From the NCBI GenBank assembly GCA_031264395.1, contig JAISEB010000223.1, positions 1-20,846 on the forward strand: a stretch of 20,846 nt of DNA, read 5' to 3'. The stretch is from Treponema sp. (GTDB lineage Bacteria; Spirochaetota; Spirochaetia; Treponematales; Breznakiellaceae). Shown one piece after another: positions 13,679 through 20,846 of the stretch. The position numbers were made by a program, and so were the translations under genes. Numbering within the stretch: position 1 is the first letter of the stretch; each line of letters begins with the position of its first letter. The notes beneath the pieces were generated by a model. That model ran no database searches and was not told the origin of the DNA. It saw only the letters and a program-made list of their open reading frames with translations.

Positions 13679-14740
13679 TCAGCGGAGTCCTGACAAAGGT
13701 AAATTGTTGAGGATGAAAATTTCGGGCCGGTATTCAAAATGCATGGTATCGAAAAAGAGCCACTTGCCCCCCCAGAGAAATCCCTGGGATTCAAAAGCCT
13801 GTATCACCGCATCGGGAGGATGAAAACGCTTGTCATAGGAAACGGTCCACCATTCGGGATTCCTCCGGGCGGCCCACAGCCAGTACGTTTCGCGGCCTTC
13901 AAGCGATTTGGGCAGAAGATCAAGGGCGGCGCCATAGGCGTGAAAACTCCGGCTCTGGGTCTCGGCTATGCTTCGCCAGTTCCAGCCGTCAAGGGTATCA
14001 AGGCTGTTAATCCACTGCCGCACACGGGCATTAGTTTTCGATTCGGCAAGAATACGTTCCTCCACCAGGGCAAGATCTTCCAGAATGGAGTAGTGGATCA
14101 TCACCGGATGTCCAAGAAAACGGATCGATTTTACACGGTCCCAGGATTCGCCGCGGTTGTGGGACCGCCACAGATCGTCAAAAAAATGCTGGGAACGCCG
14201 GGCCGGATTCTGGCGGCGCCGTTCCGACTGGCCCTTCATACGGGCCGCGTCTTCGGGGGAAGGATCTTTCCATGGGGGAAGGGCGGCCGGATAATTGTAA
14301 AAGGGCTGGGGATCGTATTCCGCCGCCCGGCCGCGCAGTTCTTCGGGCAGAAGCCGGCCCCCGGCGTAATAATACCAGCGGTTCTTTTTTTCTTCCGGCG
14401 TATCAAAGACGGCAAGAGGAACCGCCCAGTCGCCGTCCCTGAACTCGGCTTCCCCGATACGGTCCGGATACGCGGCGGCAAGGGCCTTCATTACCTGTTC
14501 GGCCCGGCGGGAATCCGGGGAAGACGCCGGAGCCCCGGACGCGGCGGGAAAACCTTCAGGAAGAAAATTTTCCACCGGCGCATACACGTCCGTATCGACC
14601 GGATTTTGCCCTATCTTTGCCATTCCGGCGGGGGGCGGAAAGGAAGGAATAACCGGCGTTTTCCGGGTGTTTCCCCCGGAAAAACAATTCGCGGCGGTCA
14701 AAAGAAGCACAAAGGGAAGAAACATACGTTTGTACAGCAC
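13679..14740 (-). CDS. M15-type D-alanyl-D-alanine carboxypeptidase-like lipoprotein
   Basis: The C-terminal third resembles the VanY-like M15 peptidase core. SRSFHAYGAALDL gives zinc ligands H267 and D274, and FFDTMHFEYRPE gives H334 (numbering from the start chosen here). These enzymes trim peptidoglycan peptides in the periplasm. The first 230 residues are a Pro- and Arg-rich region that I cannot assign. I chose the GTG at 14740 (353 residues) because CGGAG lies 6 nt upstream and the product then begins with a compact signal peptide and a spirochaete-style lipobox LTAANC (Cys19). A longer GTG start at 14764 has no ribosome-binding site. A TATAAT at 14796-14791 may be its -10 element, but no clear -35 goes with it. 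It is divergent from lolA. Confidence 0.8.
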   Translation of the reverse strand: MLYKRMFLPFVLLLTAANCFSGGNTRKTPVIPSFPPPAGMAKIGQNPVDTDVYAPVENFLPEGFPAASGAPASSPDSRRAEQVMKALAAAYPDRIGEAEFRDGDWAVPLAVFDTPEEKKNRWYYYAGGRLLPEELRGRAAEYDPQPFYNYPAALPPWKDPSPEDAARMKGQSERRRQNPARRSQHFFDDLWRSHNRGESWDRVKSIRFLGHPVMIHYSILEDLALVEERILAESKTNARVRQWINSLDTLDGWNWRSIAETQSRSFHAYGAALDLLPKSLEGRETYWLWAARRNPEWWTVSYDKRFHPPDAVIQAFESQGFLWGGKWLFFDTMHFEYRPEIFILNNLPLSGLR

Positions 14741-14890
14741 CCGGCGCTCCGTTGGGCCGGGCACAAATAACCAATTCTAGAACCGGCTCCATTATAATAA
14801 TACTATATCCCGCCTGTATGTTACAGTCCCGGAAAAAAAACCCGCGTGTCCGGCCGCAAGGACCGTACCGGAGCTTCACCAGAGGCCATA

Positions 14891-14919
14891 TTGCTCTTTT
14901 TCCCGCCTTTTCATATACT
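14891..14919 (+). promoter_or_regulatory. Candidate promoter of lolA-rodZ-rimO
   Basis: TTGCTC (-35, 14891-14896) and TATACT (-10, 14914-14919) are separated by 17 nt, matching consensus at 4 and 5 of 6 positions. Transcription would start near 14926, giving a leader of about 73 nt before the chosen lolA ATG. Confidence 0.55.
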
Positions 14920-14998
14920 ATAGTAAGTATTAATTGGGGTTTTTCAGGATTCCGGGGGCCAGCCGGGTCTTGAACACGGCCCTGTGCAGAGGTTTTCC

Positions 14999-15682
14999 AT
15001 GAAAATATGGCTTTTGGCCGCGGCTTTTATGGCGGTTTTTCTACCGCCCCTTTCTTCCCAGGAGATCATTACCGCGGAACGGTATCTGGAGATGGTTTCG
15101 GAACATTACGGAACGGTACGGGACTACGAGGCGAATATAGTTATACGTTCGGGAAACAGCGAAATGTACGGAAAGATAAGCCACCTTTCCCCGTCTTTTC
15201 TCCGCATAGACTTTACCACCCCGGCGGAACAGGTGATCGTTTTTAACGGCGAACAGCTCACGGTGTACCTGCCCCAGTACCGGGCGGTGCTGAATCAGGC
15301 GATAAGCCGCAGCCGGCGTCCGGCTTCAGGCGCGTCGTTAGCCAGCAGCCAGGGGCTTTCCCTGCTCCGGCGCAACTACGTTCCTTCTTTCCTTACCGGG
15401 CCGGAGCCCATTCCCCTGGATTCCAATTCGCGGGAAATGGTGGTAAAACTGCGCCTTACCCGGCGCTCCATTTCGGAAGGGTTCAGGGAAATTCAGCTCT
15501 GTATAGATCCCGAAACGAGGCTTATCCGCCGTATAGAAGGAAGAACCATAGCCGAAGGGCTGGTTCAGTTTGACTTTTCCGGCATCAGAACCAATCAGGG
15601 AATTCCCGAACAGCGGTTTATATACGATTCGCCGGCCTCGGCCAATTTGTACAACAACTTCATTTTCAGGGACGCCGATTAG
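14999..15682 (+). CDS. lolA: LolA-like outer-membrane lipoprotein carrier
   Basis: This 227-residue protein has a cleavable signal peptide (MKIWLLAAAFMAVFLPPLSS, then QEI). A LolA-type mature region follows, with ITAERYLEMVSEHYGTVRDYEANI, the hydrophobic half-barrel strand FLRIDFTTPAEQVIVFNGEQLTVYLPQYRAVLNQ, and ETRLIRRIEGRT near the end. LolA carries lipoproteins across the periplasm. I chose the ATG at 14999 because AGAGG lies 6 nt upstream; an in-frame GTG at 14984 would add five residues in front of the signal peptide. The next gene starts 15 nt after the stop. Confidence 0.88.
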   Translation: MKIWLLAAAFMAVFLPPLSSQEIITAERYLEMVSEHYGTVRDYEANIVIRSGNSEMYGKISHLSPSFLRIDFTTPAEQVIVFNGEQLTVYLPQYRAVLNQAISRSRRPASGASLASSQGLSLLRRNYVPSFLTGPEPIPLDSNSREMVVKLRLTRRSISEGFREIQLCIDPETRLIRRIEGRTIAEGLVQFDFSGIRTNQGIPEQRFIYDSPASANLYNNFIFRDAD

Positions 15683-15697
15683 GCCGGGGGAGGAACT

Positions 15698-16771
15698 GTG
15701 GAATCCCTGGGAGAAAAACTGCGCGCTGCCCGAGAAGAAAAAGGCATTAATTTTGATCAGGTAAGCAGGGAAACCAACATAGCAAGCCGCTATCTTGAAG
15801 CCCTCGAAACGGAAAATTTTTCCGGATTTCCCGGCGAGCCTTATATTCTTGGTTTTCTGCGGAATTACGGTGAATACCTCGGCCTGGACGTTCAGGAACT
15901 GTTGTCCCTGTACCGGGCCCTTAAAATCCAGGAACAGCCCATTCCGGTGGATCAGCTGCTCCGTTCGCCCCCGCAGTATCCCCGCATCATAGCCGGAATC
16001 GTCATCGCCCTTGTGATCCTCGCCGCGGCGGGCGGGGGCTTCTATTTTCTGCGGCGTCTTCCCGCCGCCGGGCCCGAAACCGCGGCCGTCCGCCAGCCGG
16101 CGGAATATGTCATGAACGCCGATTCCCTTGAACGGCGCCTTTACCGGGGAGATTCGGTCCTGATTCCTCTGGGGCCCGATCAATATAAAATAGAACTTGC
16201 CAACCTGGGGGAGGCGGTAACCATTGCCACGCCTTCAGGCTCCCTTGTTCTTGACTTGGGACAGGAAGTAACGGTGAATCTTGACGGGAACGGTACCACC
16301 GAGCTCCGCATTACCGCGGCGGATTTCGTCAAAAACGACAGCAACACCGGGGTCCTGCTCCGCTTTGAACTGTACGCCGCGCCTCCTGTAACCGCCGAAA
16401 TTCCCGAAAGGACGGCGGCCCTGCCCGCGGCGTCAACCGTCATTTTTACGTCTCCCCAGGCATATCCCTTTACCCTGCAGGCGGCCTTTCAGGGTTACTG
16501 CATGTTCCGCTGGGAGATCCTTTTTGAAAGGGACAGGCCGGGCCGCAGTGAACAGTACTTTCAGCGTTCGGACGAACTTAACATACAGGCGCAGAACGGA
16601 ATCCGCGTCTGGGCCTCCAATGCCCAAACCGCGAAATTCCAGGTCATAGGCGGCGGAAGAACGGTGCCGGTAGAACTGGGCGGCGCGGGCGAAGTGGTAG
16701 TGGCGGACATACGCTGGGTCCGGGACGACGACAACAGGTACCGCCTGATCCTGGCAAGACTCGAACAGTAG
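15698..16771 (+). CDS. RodZ-like cell-shape protein (HTH, TM, periplasmic domain)
   Basis: This 357-residue protein has the RodZ order of parts. A cytoplasmic helix-turn-helix (HTH_25 type) covers about residues 1-72 (LGEKLRAAREEKGINFDQVSRETNIASRYLEALE and GFLRNYGEYLGLD). A single membrane segment lies at about 96-118 (IIAGIVIALVILAAAGGGFYFL). A beta-rich periplasmic region runs from about 135-357, ending in a DUF4115-like fold (WASNAQTAKFQVIGGGRTVPVELGGAGEVVV). RodZ links MreB to the peptidoglycan elongation machinery. The start codon is GTG with GGGGGAGG upstream. It is between lolA and rimO; RodZ-type genes are often near rimO. The periplasmic region is longer than typical and may be lineage-specific. 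Confidence 0.85.
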   Translation: MESLGEKLRAAREEKGINFDQVSRETNIASRYLEALETENFSGFPGEPYILGFLRNYGEYLGLDVQELLSLYRALKIQEQPIPVDQLLRSPPQYPRIIAGIVIALVILAAAGGGFYFLRRLPAAGPETAAVRQPAEYVMNADSLERRLYRGDSVLIPLGPDQYKIELANLGEAVTIATPSGSLVLDLGQEVTVNLDGNGTTELRITAADFVKNDSNTGVLLRFELYAAPPVTAEIPERTAALPAASTVIFTSPQAYPFTLQAAFQGYCMFRWEILFERDRPGRSEQYFQRSDELNIQAQNGIRVWASNAQTAKFQVIGGGRTVPVELGGAGEVVVADIRWVRDDDNRYRLILARLEQ

Positions 16772-16773
16772 GC

Positions 16774-18159
16774 GTGAAGGGCGGAACTGCGCCGCGCGGA
16801 ACCTACTTTATGGATCCCTTCGGCTGTGTAAAAAATCAGGTTGACGCGGAAAACATGATGGCCTTCCTCGACGGAGCGGGCTGGGTTTCCGCATCCGATC
16901 CCGGAACGGCGGACATTATCATCGTTAATTCCTGCGGCTTTATCGAGAGCGCAAAGAGGGAATCGATCAACGCGGTTCTTTCCTGGAAAAAAAATTACCC
17001 CGGTAAAAAAATTCTGCTTTCAGGCTGCCTTGTCCGGCGTTATGAAAAGGAACTGGCCGAATCCCTGCCCGAAGCGGATGTTCTTTTTGACAGCGAAGAT
17101 CTTTCCGGCATAGTTCCGGCCGCCGGGAAGCTGGCCGGGGAACCGCCCGAGGCGGCGGGAATTCCCCGGACGCCGGAAACGCCCGAGGCGGGCAAGAGGC
17201 CGCTTCTTTCCCTTCCCGGTTCGGCCTATGTAAAGATCAGCGAAGGCTGCGATAACCGCTGTTCCTTCTGCGCCATTCCCCTGATACGCGGCGGGCTCAA
17301 GAGCCGCGGTTCCGGCGGCATACTCGCCGAATGCAGGGCCCTCCTTGACCGGGGCGTACGGGAACTGTGCCTCATAGGACAGGACACGGCTTCCTACGGG
17401 CGCGACACCGCTCAAACGGAATCGCGCCGGTCTGTCCCGGCGGATTCCATAGAAAGGCTCCTTACGGCCATATCCGGCCTTGCCGGGGATTTTTGGGTCC
17501 GCCTGCTCTACATACACCCCGATAATTTTCCCTTTTCCGTTCTTGACATCATGGCCGCCGACAGGCGCATCCTCCCCTATTTTGACATTCCCTTCCAGCA
17601 CGGATCGGCGCGTATCCTCGCGGCAATGAACCGGCGGGGCAGCGCCGAAACGTACCTTGATCTTGCCGCCCGTATACGGGACAGGCTTCCAGGCGCAGTG
17701 ATACGTTCCACCTTCATGACCGGCTTCCCCGGCGAGAACGCCGGGGATTTTGAACAGCTCCTTGATTTTCAGGAAAAGATACGGCTTGACTGGCTGGGGG
17801 TTTTTGATTATTCACGGGAGGAAGACACCCCGGCGTGTTCCATGGAGGAACAAATTCCGAAGAAGATCTCCCGCAGACGCAGACGCATTATCGAAAAGCG
17901 CCAGATCCCCATTACCGGAAAAAATCTGGACCGTTTTGTCGGCGGAACCTGGGACGTGCTTGTTGAGGAACGGCTTGAAGGGGGAACACAGTCCGGCCCC
18001 CTTTATCTGGGCCGCCTGTATTGCCAGGCCCTCGAAGTTGACGGCTCGGCGGTAATCGTCCCGGAAAACGGCGGAGAAGATCCCCTGCGGCCCGGAACTT
18101 TTATCCGCGGCCTTGTTACCGGACGATCCGGCGTCGATTTAACGGTTAAGAAACTTTGA
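16774..18159 (+). CDS. rimO: Ribosomal protein S12 methylthiotransferase RimO
   Basis: This 461-residue radical-SAM methylthiotransferase adds a methylthio group to the conserved aspartate of ribosomal protein S12. The N-terminal UPF0004 domain carries cluster ligands C18, C54 and C85 (DPFGCVKNQVDAE, NSCGFIESAK, SGCLVRR). The radical-SAM cluster motif SEGCDNRCSFC gives C159, C163 and C166. A TRAM domain occupies about 395-461. FIESAKRESI and CAIPLIRGGLKSR match RimO rather than MiaB. A Pro/Glu-rich linker (about 120-142) between the first two domains is longer than usual. The GTG start lies 2 nt after the RodZ-like stop with a weak ribosome-binding site, so translation is probably coupled. 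Confidence 0.95.
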   Translation: MKGGTAPRGTYFMDPFGCVKNQVDAENMMAFLDGAGWVSASDPGTADIIIVNSCGFIESAKRESINAVLSWKKNYPGKKILLSGCLVRRYEKELAESLPEADVLFDSEDLSGIVPAAGKLAGEPPEAAGIPRTPETPEAGKRPLLSLPGSAYVKISEGCDNRCSFCAIPLIRGGLKSRGSGGILAECRALLDRGVRELCLIGQDTASYGRDTAQTESRRSVPADSIERLLTAISGLAGDFWVRLLYIHPDNFPFSVLDIMAADRRILPYFDIPFQHGSARILAAMNRRGSAETYLDLAARIRDRLPGAVIRSTFMTGFPGENAGDFEQLLDFQEKIRLDWLGVFDYSREEDTPACSMEEQIPKKISRRRRRIIEKRQIPITGKNLDRFVGGTWDVLVEERLEGGTQSGPLYLGRLYCQALEVDGSAVIVPENGGEDPLRPGTFIRGLVTGRSGVDLTVKKL

Positions 18160-18194
18160 AAGGCGGCGGCATACCCGCCGCCGGATTAAAGTTT
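18151..18194 (-). terminator. GC-rich hairpin between convergent genes
   Basis: GGCGGCGG (18162-18169) and CCGCCGCC (18175-18182) form a perfect 8-bp stem around a 5-nt loop. AAACTTT (18151-18157) and AAAGTTT (18188-18194) form an outer, offset inverted repeat that overlaps the 3' ends of both genes. On the minus strand the stem is followed by TTTCAAAGTTTCTT, a better tail than on the plus strand. It probably ends the LRR-lipoprotein transcript and possibly rimO too. Confidence 0.5.
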
Positions 18195-19442
18195 CATCTC
18201 CAGCAGCACAAAGGCTGTTCCGGTTTCTTCCCGGTAGATCCGTTCCGCGACACGGTAGGAAATCCTTTCCAGCGCTTCGACGTTAATTACCGACTCGGCG
18301 CGGCGGCCCCCTTCATTTTCCGACTCCTCTATCCTGCTTTCGATCCGCATGCGGAGCCTGAGGGCAATGTCCGCCGCGGCCGCGGCTTCCGCCATGGCAA
18401 AGGCAGTATCCCGGTCGGAGAATGTTTTTTGGCCGACGCCGAAAAGAGCGCCTTCCCTGACCGGCGGGTTATGATACCAAGAGGGATACCCGGACCAGTC
18501 CGGCGGGGGCGCTCTTTTCGCGGCCCCCGTTGCGGCGGGAAGGGCCGCCGTTATGTCCTCGGGAACAGCTTCATTGGGAAACTCGGCGGTCCGGGCCATG
18601 ACGCCGGTGTAAATCTCCGGGCGTTCGCCGCCGCCTGACGCCGCTCCCGCGGTATGGGACAAAACCTCGAGGCTGATCCCCAAAGCGGGATCGATCTTTC
18701 CCTCCGCGGTAAACCCGGTAGAAAAATTCGCCTTTGATTCCCCCATTTCCATTACAGTGGTCCATTCCGCATCAAAACCAAAAGAACCGTCGGGCCGTAT
18801 CAGGGTGGGCCAGGGAGTAAAACCCGCCTCTTCCCCGTCGATGTAGGTCCAGGTATAAAAGCCGTCCTTTACCAGGGCAAGCTGTTCCCTGCCCGTTCCC
18901 GCATCGGTAAGGTGATACAGGCCGTCATAGCGGCTGTCCCCCCTGGCCGAAGGAGGAAGCGGCACAAGGGAACCTTTAACCGCTACATGGTTCATCCGGC
19001 CGTGCTGTTCCGCCGCGCCGCTCCAGAAAAAAGCGCCGTTTTCCAGAAGCGTTCCCGTGACGGTGGGATTTTCAACGCTGTGAATCCGGCCCTCCCCGTC
19101 TACGGACAGGTACATGTCAAGAACAGGATCATGAAGAAGGCCGTCTTCGCAGTAGGTAACGGTTCCGCTCTGCCGCACGGTGATCTCCTCCACCATTTGC
19201 ATCCCCGTACTTTGGGTAAAGGTATACTCATCCTCAATGCCCTTGAAGGTCCGCTCAAATTCGTAAAGATACCAGCCCGGCGACAGCGGCAGGAAGGACG
19301 CCGGAAGCTGCGGAGGCTGCCGCGAAGGCTGTTCCCCGGTTTTTTCCCCGGCATCCTGAACCGGAGAAGAGGCGCAGGAAAAAAACAAAGCCGCGGCAAG
19401 GAAAAGAACCGGAGCAAACCACTTTTTCCGGTTCATCTTCAT
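18186..19442 (-). CDS. LPP20-like lipoprotein
   Basis: This 418-residue predicted lipoprotein has a basic start, a hydrophobic segment and the lipobox ALFFSC (Cys23). The middle (about 50-265) is a beta-rich region with several WYLY/WTYIDGEE/FFWSG-type segments that I do not recognise. The C-terminal about 95 residues resemble the LPP20 fold: PSWYHNPP, then GALFGVGQKTFSDRDTAFAMAEAAAAADIALRLRMRIES, then a basic/acidic helix and a final strand. LPP20-type proteins are surface or periplasmic lipoproteins of unclear function. The start overlaps the stop of the LRR gene (ATGA), so the two are probably co-translated. A second ATG lies at codon 3. Confidence 0.78.
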   Translation of the reverse strand: MKMNRKKWFAPVLFLAAALFFSCASSPVQDAGEKTGEQPSRQPPQLPASFLPLSPGWYLYEFERTFKGIEDEYTFTQSTGMQMVEEITVRQSGTVTYCEDGLLHDPVLDMYLSVDGEGRIHSVENPTVTGTLLENGAFFWSGAAEQHGRMNHVAVKGSLVPLPPSARGDSRYDGLYHLTDAGTGREQLALVKDGFYTWTYIDGEEAGFTPWPTLIRPDGSFGFDAEWTTVMEMGESKANFSTGFTAEGKIDPALGISLEVLSHTAGAASGGGERPEIYTGVMARTAEFPNEAVPEDITAALPAATGAAKRAPPPDWSGYPSWYHNPPVREGALFGVGQKTFSDRDTAFAMAEAAAAADIALRLRMRIESRIEESENEGGRRAESVINVEALERISYRVAERIYREETGTAFVLLEMKL

Positions 19443-20281
19443 GAAAAAAGATCCCCAAAGCGGCTTTCGATTTCCGCCTTTACCGCAGGCTCAAGGCCGG
19501 TACATCCGGCGAACACCCTTTTCCCCATGTTTGTCACCGAAGGGGGAATGGTAATGGTGGAAAGGGAAACGCAGTTGCGGAACGCCGTTTCCCCTATGCT
19601 TGTTACCGAGTTCGGGATGTTTATACTGGCAAGAGCCCTGCATCCATAAAAGGCTGAAAAGGCAAGGGTGGTAAGTCCTTCGGGGAGGGTGACGCCGGTG
19701 AGTGAGGTACAGGTCATGAAAGCCCTGCGCCCGATACTGGTAACGCCTGAGGGTATCACAACGGACACGAGTTTTTCGCAGCCCCGGAAGGTATAGTCCT
19801 CAATAACGAGTACACCGGCGGGTATGGTGAATGAAGTAATAGCCGTCCCCTCAAAAGCATAAGCGCCAATAGCCTTTATCCCCGAGGGAATAGTTACGGA
19901 GGCAAGGGAGCGGCAGTAGTTAAAGGCGTTTGCCGGGATTTCACTTACCCCTTCGGGTATAGTAATGGAAGCAAGCGCCTCGCAGTGTTCAAAGGCCCGG
20001 TATCCTATCGTTGTCAATCCCTCAGGCAGCCGGATGGAGGTGATTGCGGTTTTGTTCCAAAACGCCTCCTTTCCAATGGCCTTTACCGGAATATTGTCGA
20101 TTCTGTCCGGTATGACAACATCCGCCGCCTGTCCGGTATATCCGGTAATGGTGACGAACCGGGCGTTTCCCGTTCCGTCCACCGTCCAGGTAAAGTCCCC
20201 GGTATTCTGGCAAAACACGCGGGACAGCGTTATCAAACACAGGGCCGCGCCCCACAGAACCGATGCGGTTTTTTTCCCCAT
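19439..20281 (-). CDS. Secreted BspA-type leucine-rich repeat protein
   Basis: This 280-residue protein has a signal peptide (MGKKTASVLWGAALCLITLS, cleaved around VFC-QNT). About eight leucine-rich repeats of the BspA/TpLRR type (LRR_5) follow from about residue 60 to 265. The repeat unit is 23 residues, as in LASITIPEGVSEIPANAF and LASVTIPSGIKAIGAYAF, with C/G-rich turns. Such proteins from Treponema, Tannerella and others act in adhesion or surface binding. No anchor domain or C-terminal sorting signal is seen, so it is secreted or periplasmic. A perfect AAGGAGG lies 6 nt before the ATG. It is the first gene of a two-gene unit with the LPP20-like lipoprotein. Confidence 0.9.
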   Translation of the reverse strand: MGKKTASVLWGAALCLITLSRVFCQNTGDFTWTVDGTGNARFVTITGYTGQAADVVIPDRIDNIPVKAIGKEAFWNKTAITSIRLPEGLTTIGYRAFEHCEALASITIPEGVSEIPANAFNYCRSLASVTIPSGIKAIGAYAFEGTAITSFTIPAGVLVIEDYTFRGCEKLVSVVIPSGVTSIGRRAFMTCTSLTGVTLPEGLTTLAFSAFYGCRALASINIPNSVTSIGETAFRNCVSLSTITIPPSVTNMGKRVFAGCTGLEPAVKAEIESRFGDLFS

Positions 20282-20330
20282 ATCCCGCCTCCTTGAGTAT
20301 CATTTAAGCGGAAGTTATTCAAAACTCCAA

Positions 20331-20349
20331 TTATTGAACAACTCTATTA
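20331..20349 (+). repeat. 19-bp direct repeat, copy 2
   Basis: TTATTGAACAACTCTATTA is identical to copy 1 at 13211-13229 and in the same orientation. This copy is 50 nt upstream of the LRR gene start and is preceded by a degenerate half-copy (20315 on). It could be an interspersed element end, a recombination site, or a binding site shared by two regulons. Confidence 0.75.
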
Positions 20350-20519
20350 ATGCACACCAAGGTTTCAATTACAAGACACGCCGTCCGCAAAAAATATCAC
20401 CTTTCGGCAATTTTCACTATTCATCTGTATAGAATTTCTGCCATATTCCGAATTGAAGGTATTACTTGTTGAAAAGATCAATAGCCGGGTATATGATTAT
20501 TTGAAAGAAATGTTAAATT

Positions 20520-20563
20520 GCTGCGGGCGCCCTCCCGGCTCTTGCCCTTCAGCCGCTTTTTTT
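20520..20563 (+). terminator. Orphan plus-strand terminator-like hairpin
   Basis: GCTG (20520-20523) pairs with CAGC (20550-20553), and GGGC (20525-20528) with GCCC (20544-20547). A small inner GCC/GGC hairpin is possible. An alternative GCGG/CCGC closing stem ends directly at seven T (20557-20563). The GC-rich block stands out in AT-rich DNA. No plus-strand gene that it would terminate is visible. Confidence 0.4.
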
Positions 20564-20653
20564 GATATTCTTTTTCCAGGAAGCAAGGCTTTCCATTGAG
20601 ACGCAGGCAAGTGGTAAACCGCCGGGTTTTGGCTCGGCAATTAAGGAGTAAAA

Positions 20654-20845
20654 ATGAAAATTGACGTACAAAAATGGGGAATTAAGACTATTGAAGACAA
20701 GACTCTTAAGGGCACAACCGTTGAAATCAATAAATATCTCGCAGAGCCGTTTGTTGAATACGCAAAGTCGCAGCATAAATTAGAGGCGCATATTATTGAT
20801 AATGACGATTGCGATGACGGATACGTGTTAGTTATTTTTCAATGA
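20654..20845 (+). CDS. Hypothetical 63-residue protein
   Basis: This complete small ORF encodes 63 residues, starting MKIDVQKWGIKTIEDKTLKG and ending DDGYVLVIFQ. It has a perfect AAGGAG ribosome-binding site 5 nt before the ATG, and AT-rich codon use unlike the GC-rich core genes. It is soluble, with alternating strands and an acidic patch (IIDNDDCDDG), and has no signal peptide or membrane segment. I do not recognise the family. The window ends one base after the stop codon, so its partners downstream cannot be seen. Confidence 0.65.
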   Translation: MKIDVQKWGIKTIEDKTLKGTTVEINKYLAEPFVEYAKSQHKLEAHIIDNDDCDDGYVLVIFQ

Positions 20846-20846
20846 T

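Larger units (their letters stand above)
20282..20653. other. Non-coding AT-rich stretch with repeat and hairpin
   Basis: No convincing gene lies in this 372-base stretch. It holds the upstream region of the LRR gene, an imperfect pair TTATTCAAAACTC / TTATTGAACAACTC (20315-20344), the second copy of the 19-bp repeat, and a plus-strand terminator-like hairpin with seven T (20520-20563). A frame open from about 20351 to 20599 has no good start codon. Its part from 20453 reads LKVLLVEKINSRVYDYLKEM, faintly like the start of a response-regulator receiver domain, so it may be a gene remnant. Confidence 0.6.

Noticed and set aside
13739..14770. 343-residue plus-strand ORF opposite the M15-type lipoprotein
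   Set aside because: It is a shadow frame dominated by Gly, Arg and Lys. The minus-strand frame has a signal peptide, lipobox and zinc motif.
19500..20100. Tandem DNA repeats or CRISPR-like periodicity of about 69 bases
   Set aside because: The periodicity comes from the 23-residue leucine-rich repeats of the encoded protein. The units are diverged coding repeats, not identical direct repeats with spacers.

Overview
The window is bacterial and gene-dense, with a GC-rich core (about 1.3-20.3 kb) and AT-richer ends. The gene content fits a spirochaete, most likely a Treponema relative: a short RND adaptor lipoprotein without the alpha-hairpin, relaxed spirochaete-type lipoboxes, LolA next to a RodZ-like protein and RimO, a BspA-type leucine-rich repeat protein, and an LPP20-like lipoprotein. 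This placement is inference from gene content; no rRNA or tRNA was found to support it.

Layout. (1) 30-1073 is a solitary YhcG/DUF1016-type PDDEXK nuclease gene on the minus strand, with a structured leader. (2) 1300-8550 (minus) is a five-gene efflux operon: a fused double-TetR regulator, a TolC-like outer-membrane factor, an adaptor lipoprotein, an RND pump and a small PII-like companion. It starts at a near-consensus promoter whose -35/-10 spacer is filled by a palindromic operator, and ends in a terminator at about 1238-1292. (3) 8697-11624 (minus) is mtnN-luxS-ROK kinase-SIS isomerase, the last three joined by 4-base overlaps. The first two genes recycle S-adenosylhomocysteine and make the AI-2 precursor. 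(4) 11714-13083 (minus) is thyA-folA, with a textbook sigma-70 promoter and its own terminator. (5) 13235-14740 (minus) holds an XRE regulator and an M15-type D,D-carboxypeptidase-like lipoprotein. (6) 14999-18159 (plus) is lolA - rodZ-like - rimO. (7) 18186-20281 (minus) is a leucine-rich repeat protein overlapping an LPP20-like lipoprotein gene. (8) 20282-20653 has no convincing gene but holds a repeat and a plus-strand terminator-like hairpin; it is followed by an orphan 63-residue ORF.

No CRISPR array, insertion sequence, prophage or complete defence island was seen. The best candidates for something under-described are the luxS-ROK-SIS triad, the one-chain double TetR with its operator, the PII-like pump companion, and a 19-bp perfect direct repeat bracketing a 7.1-kb block.
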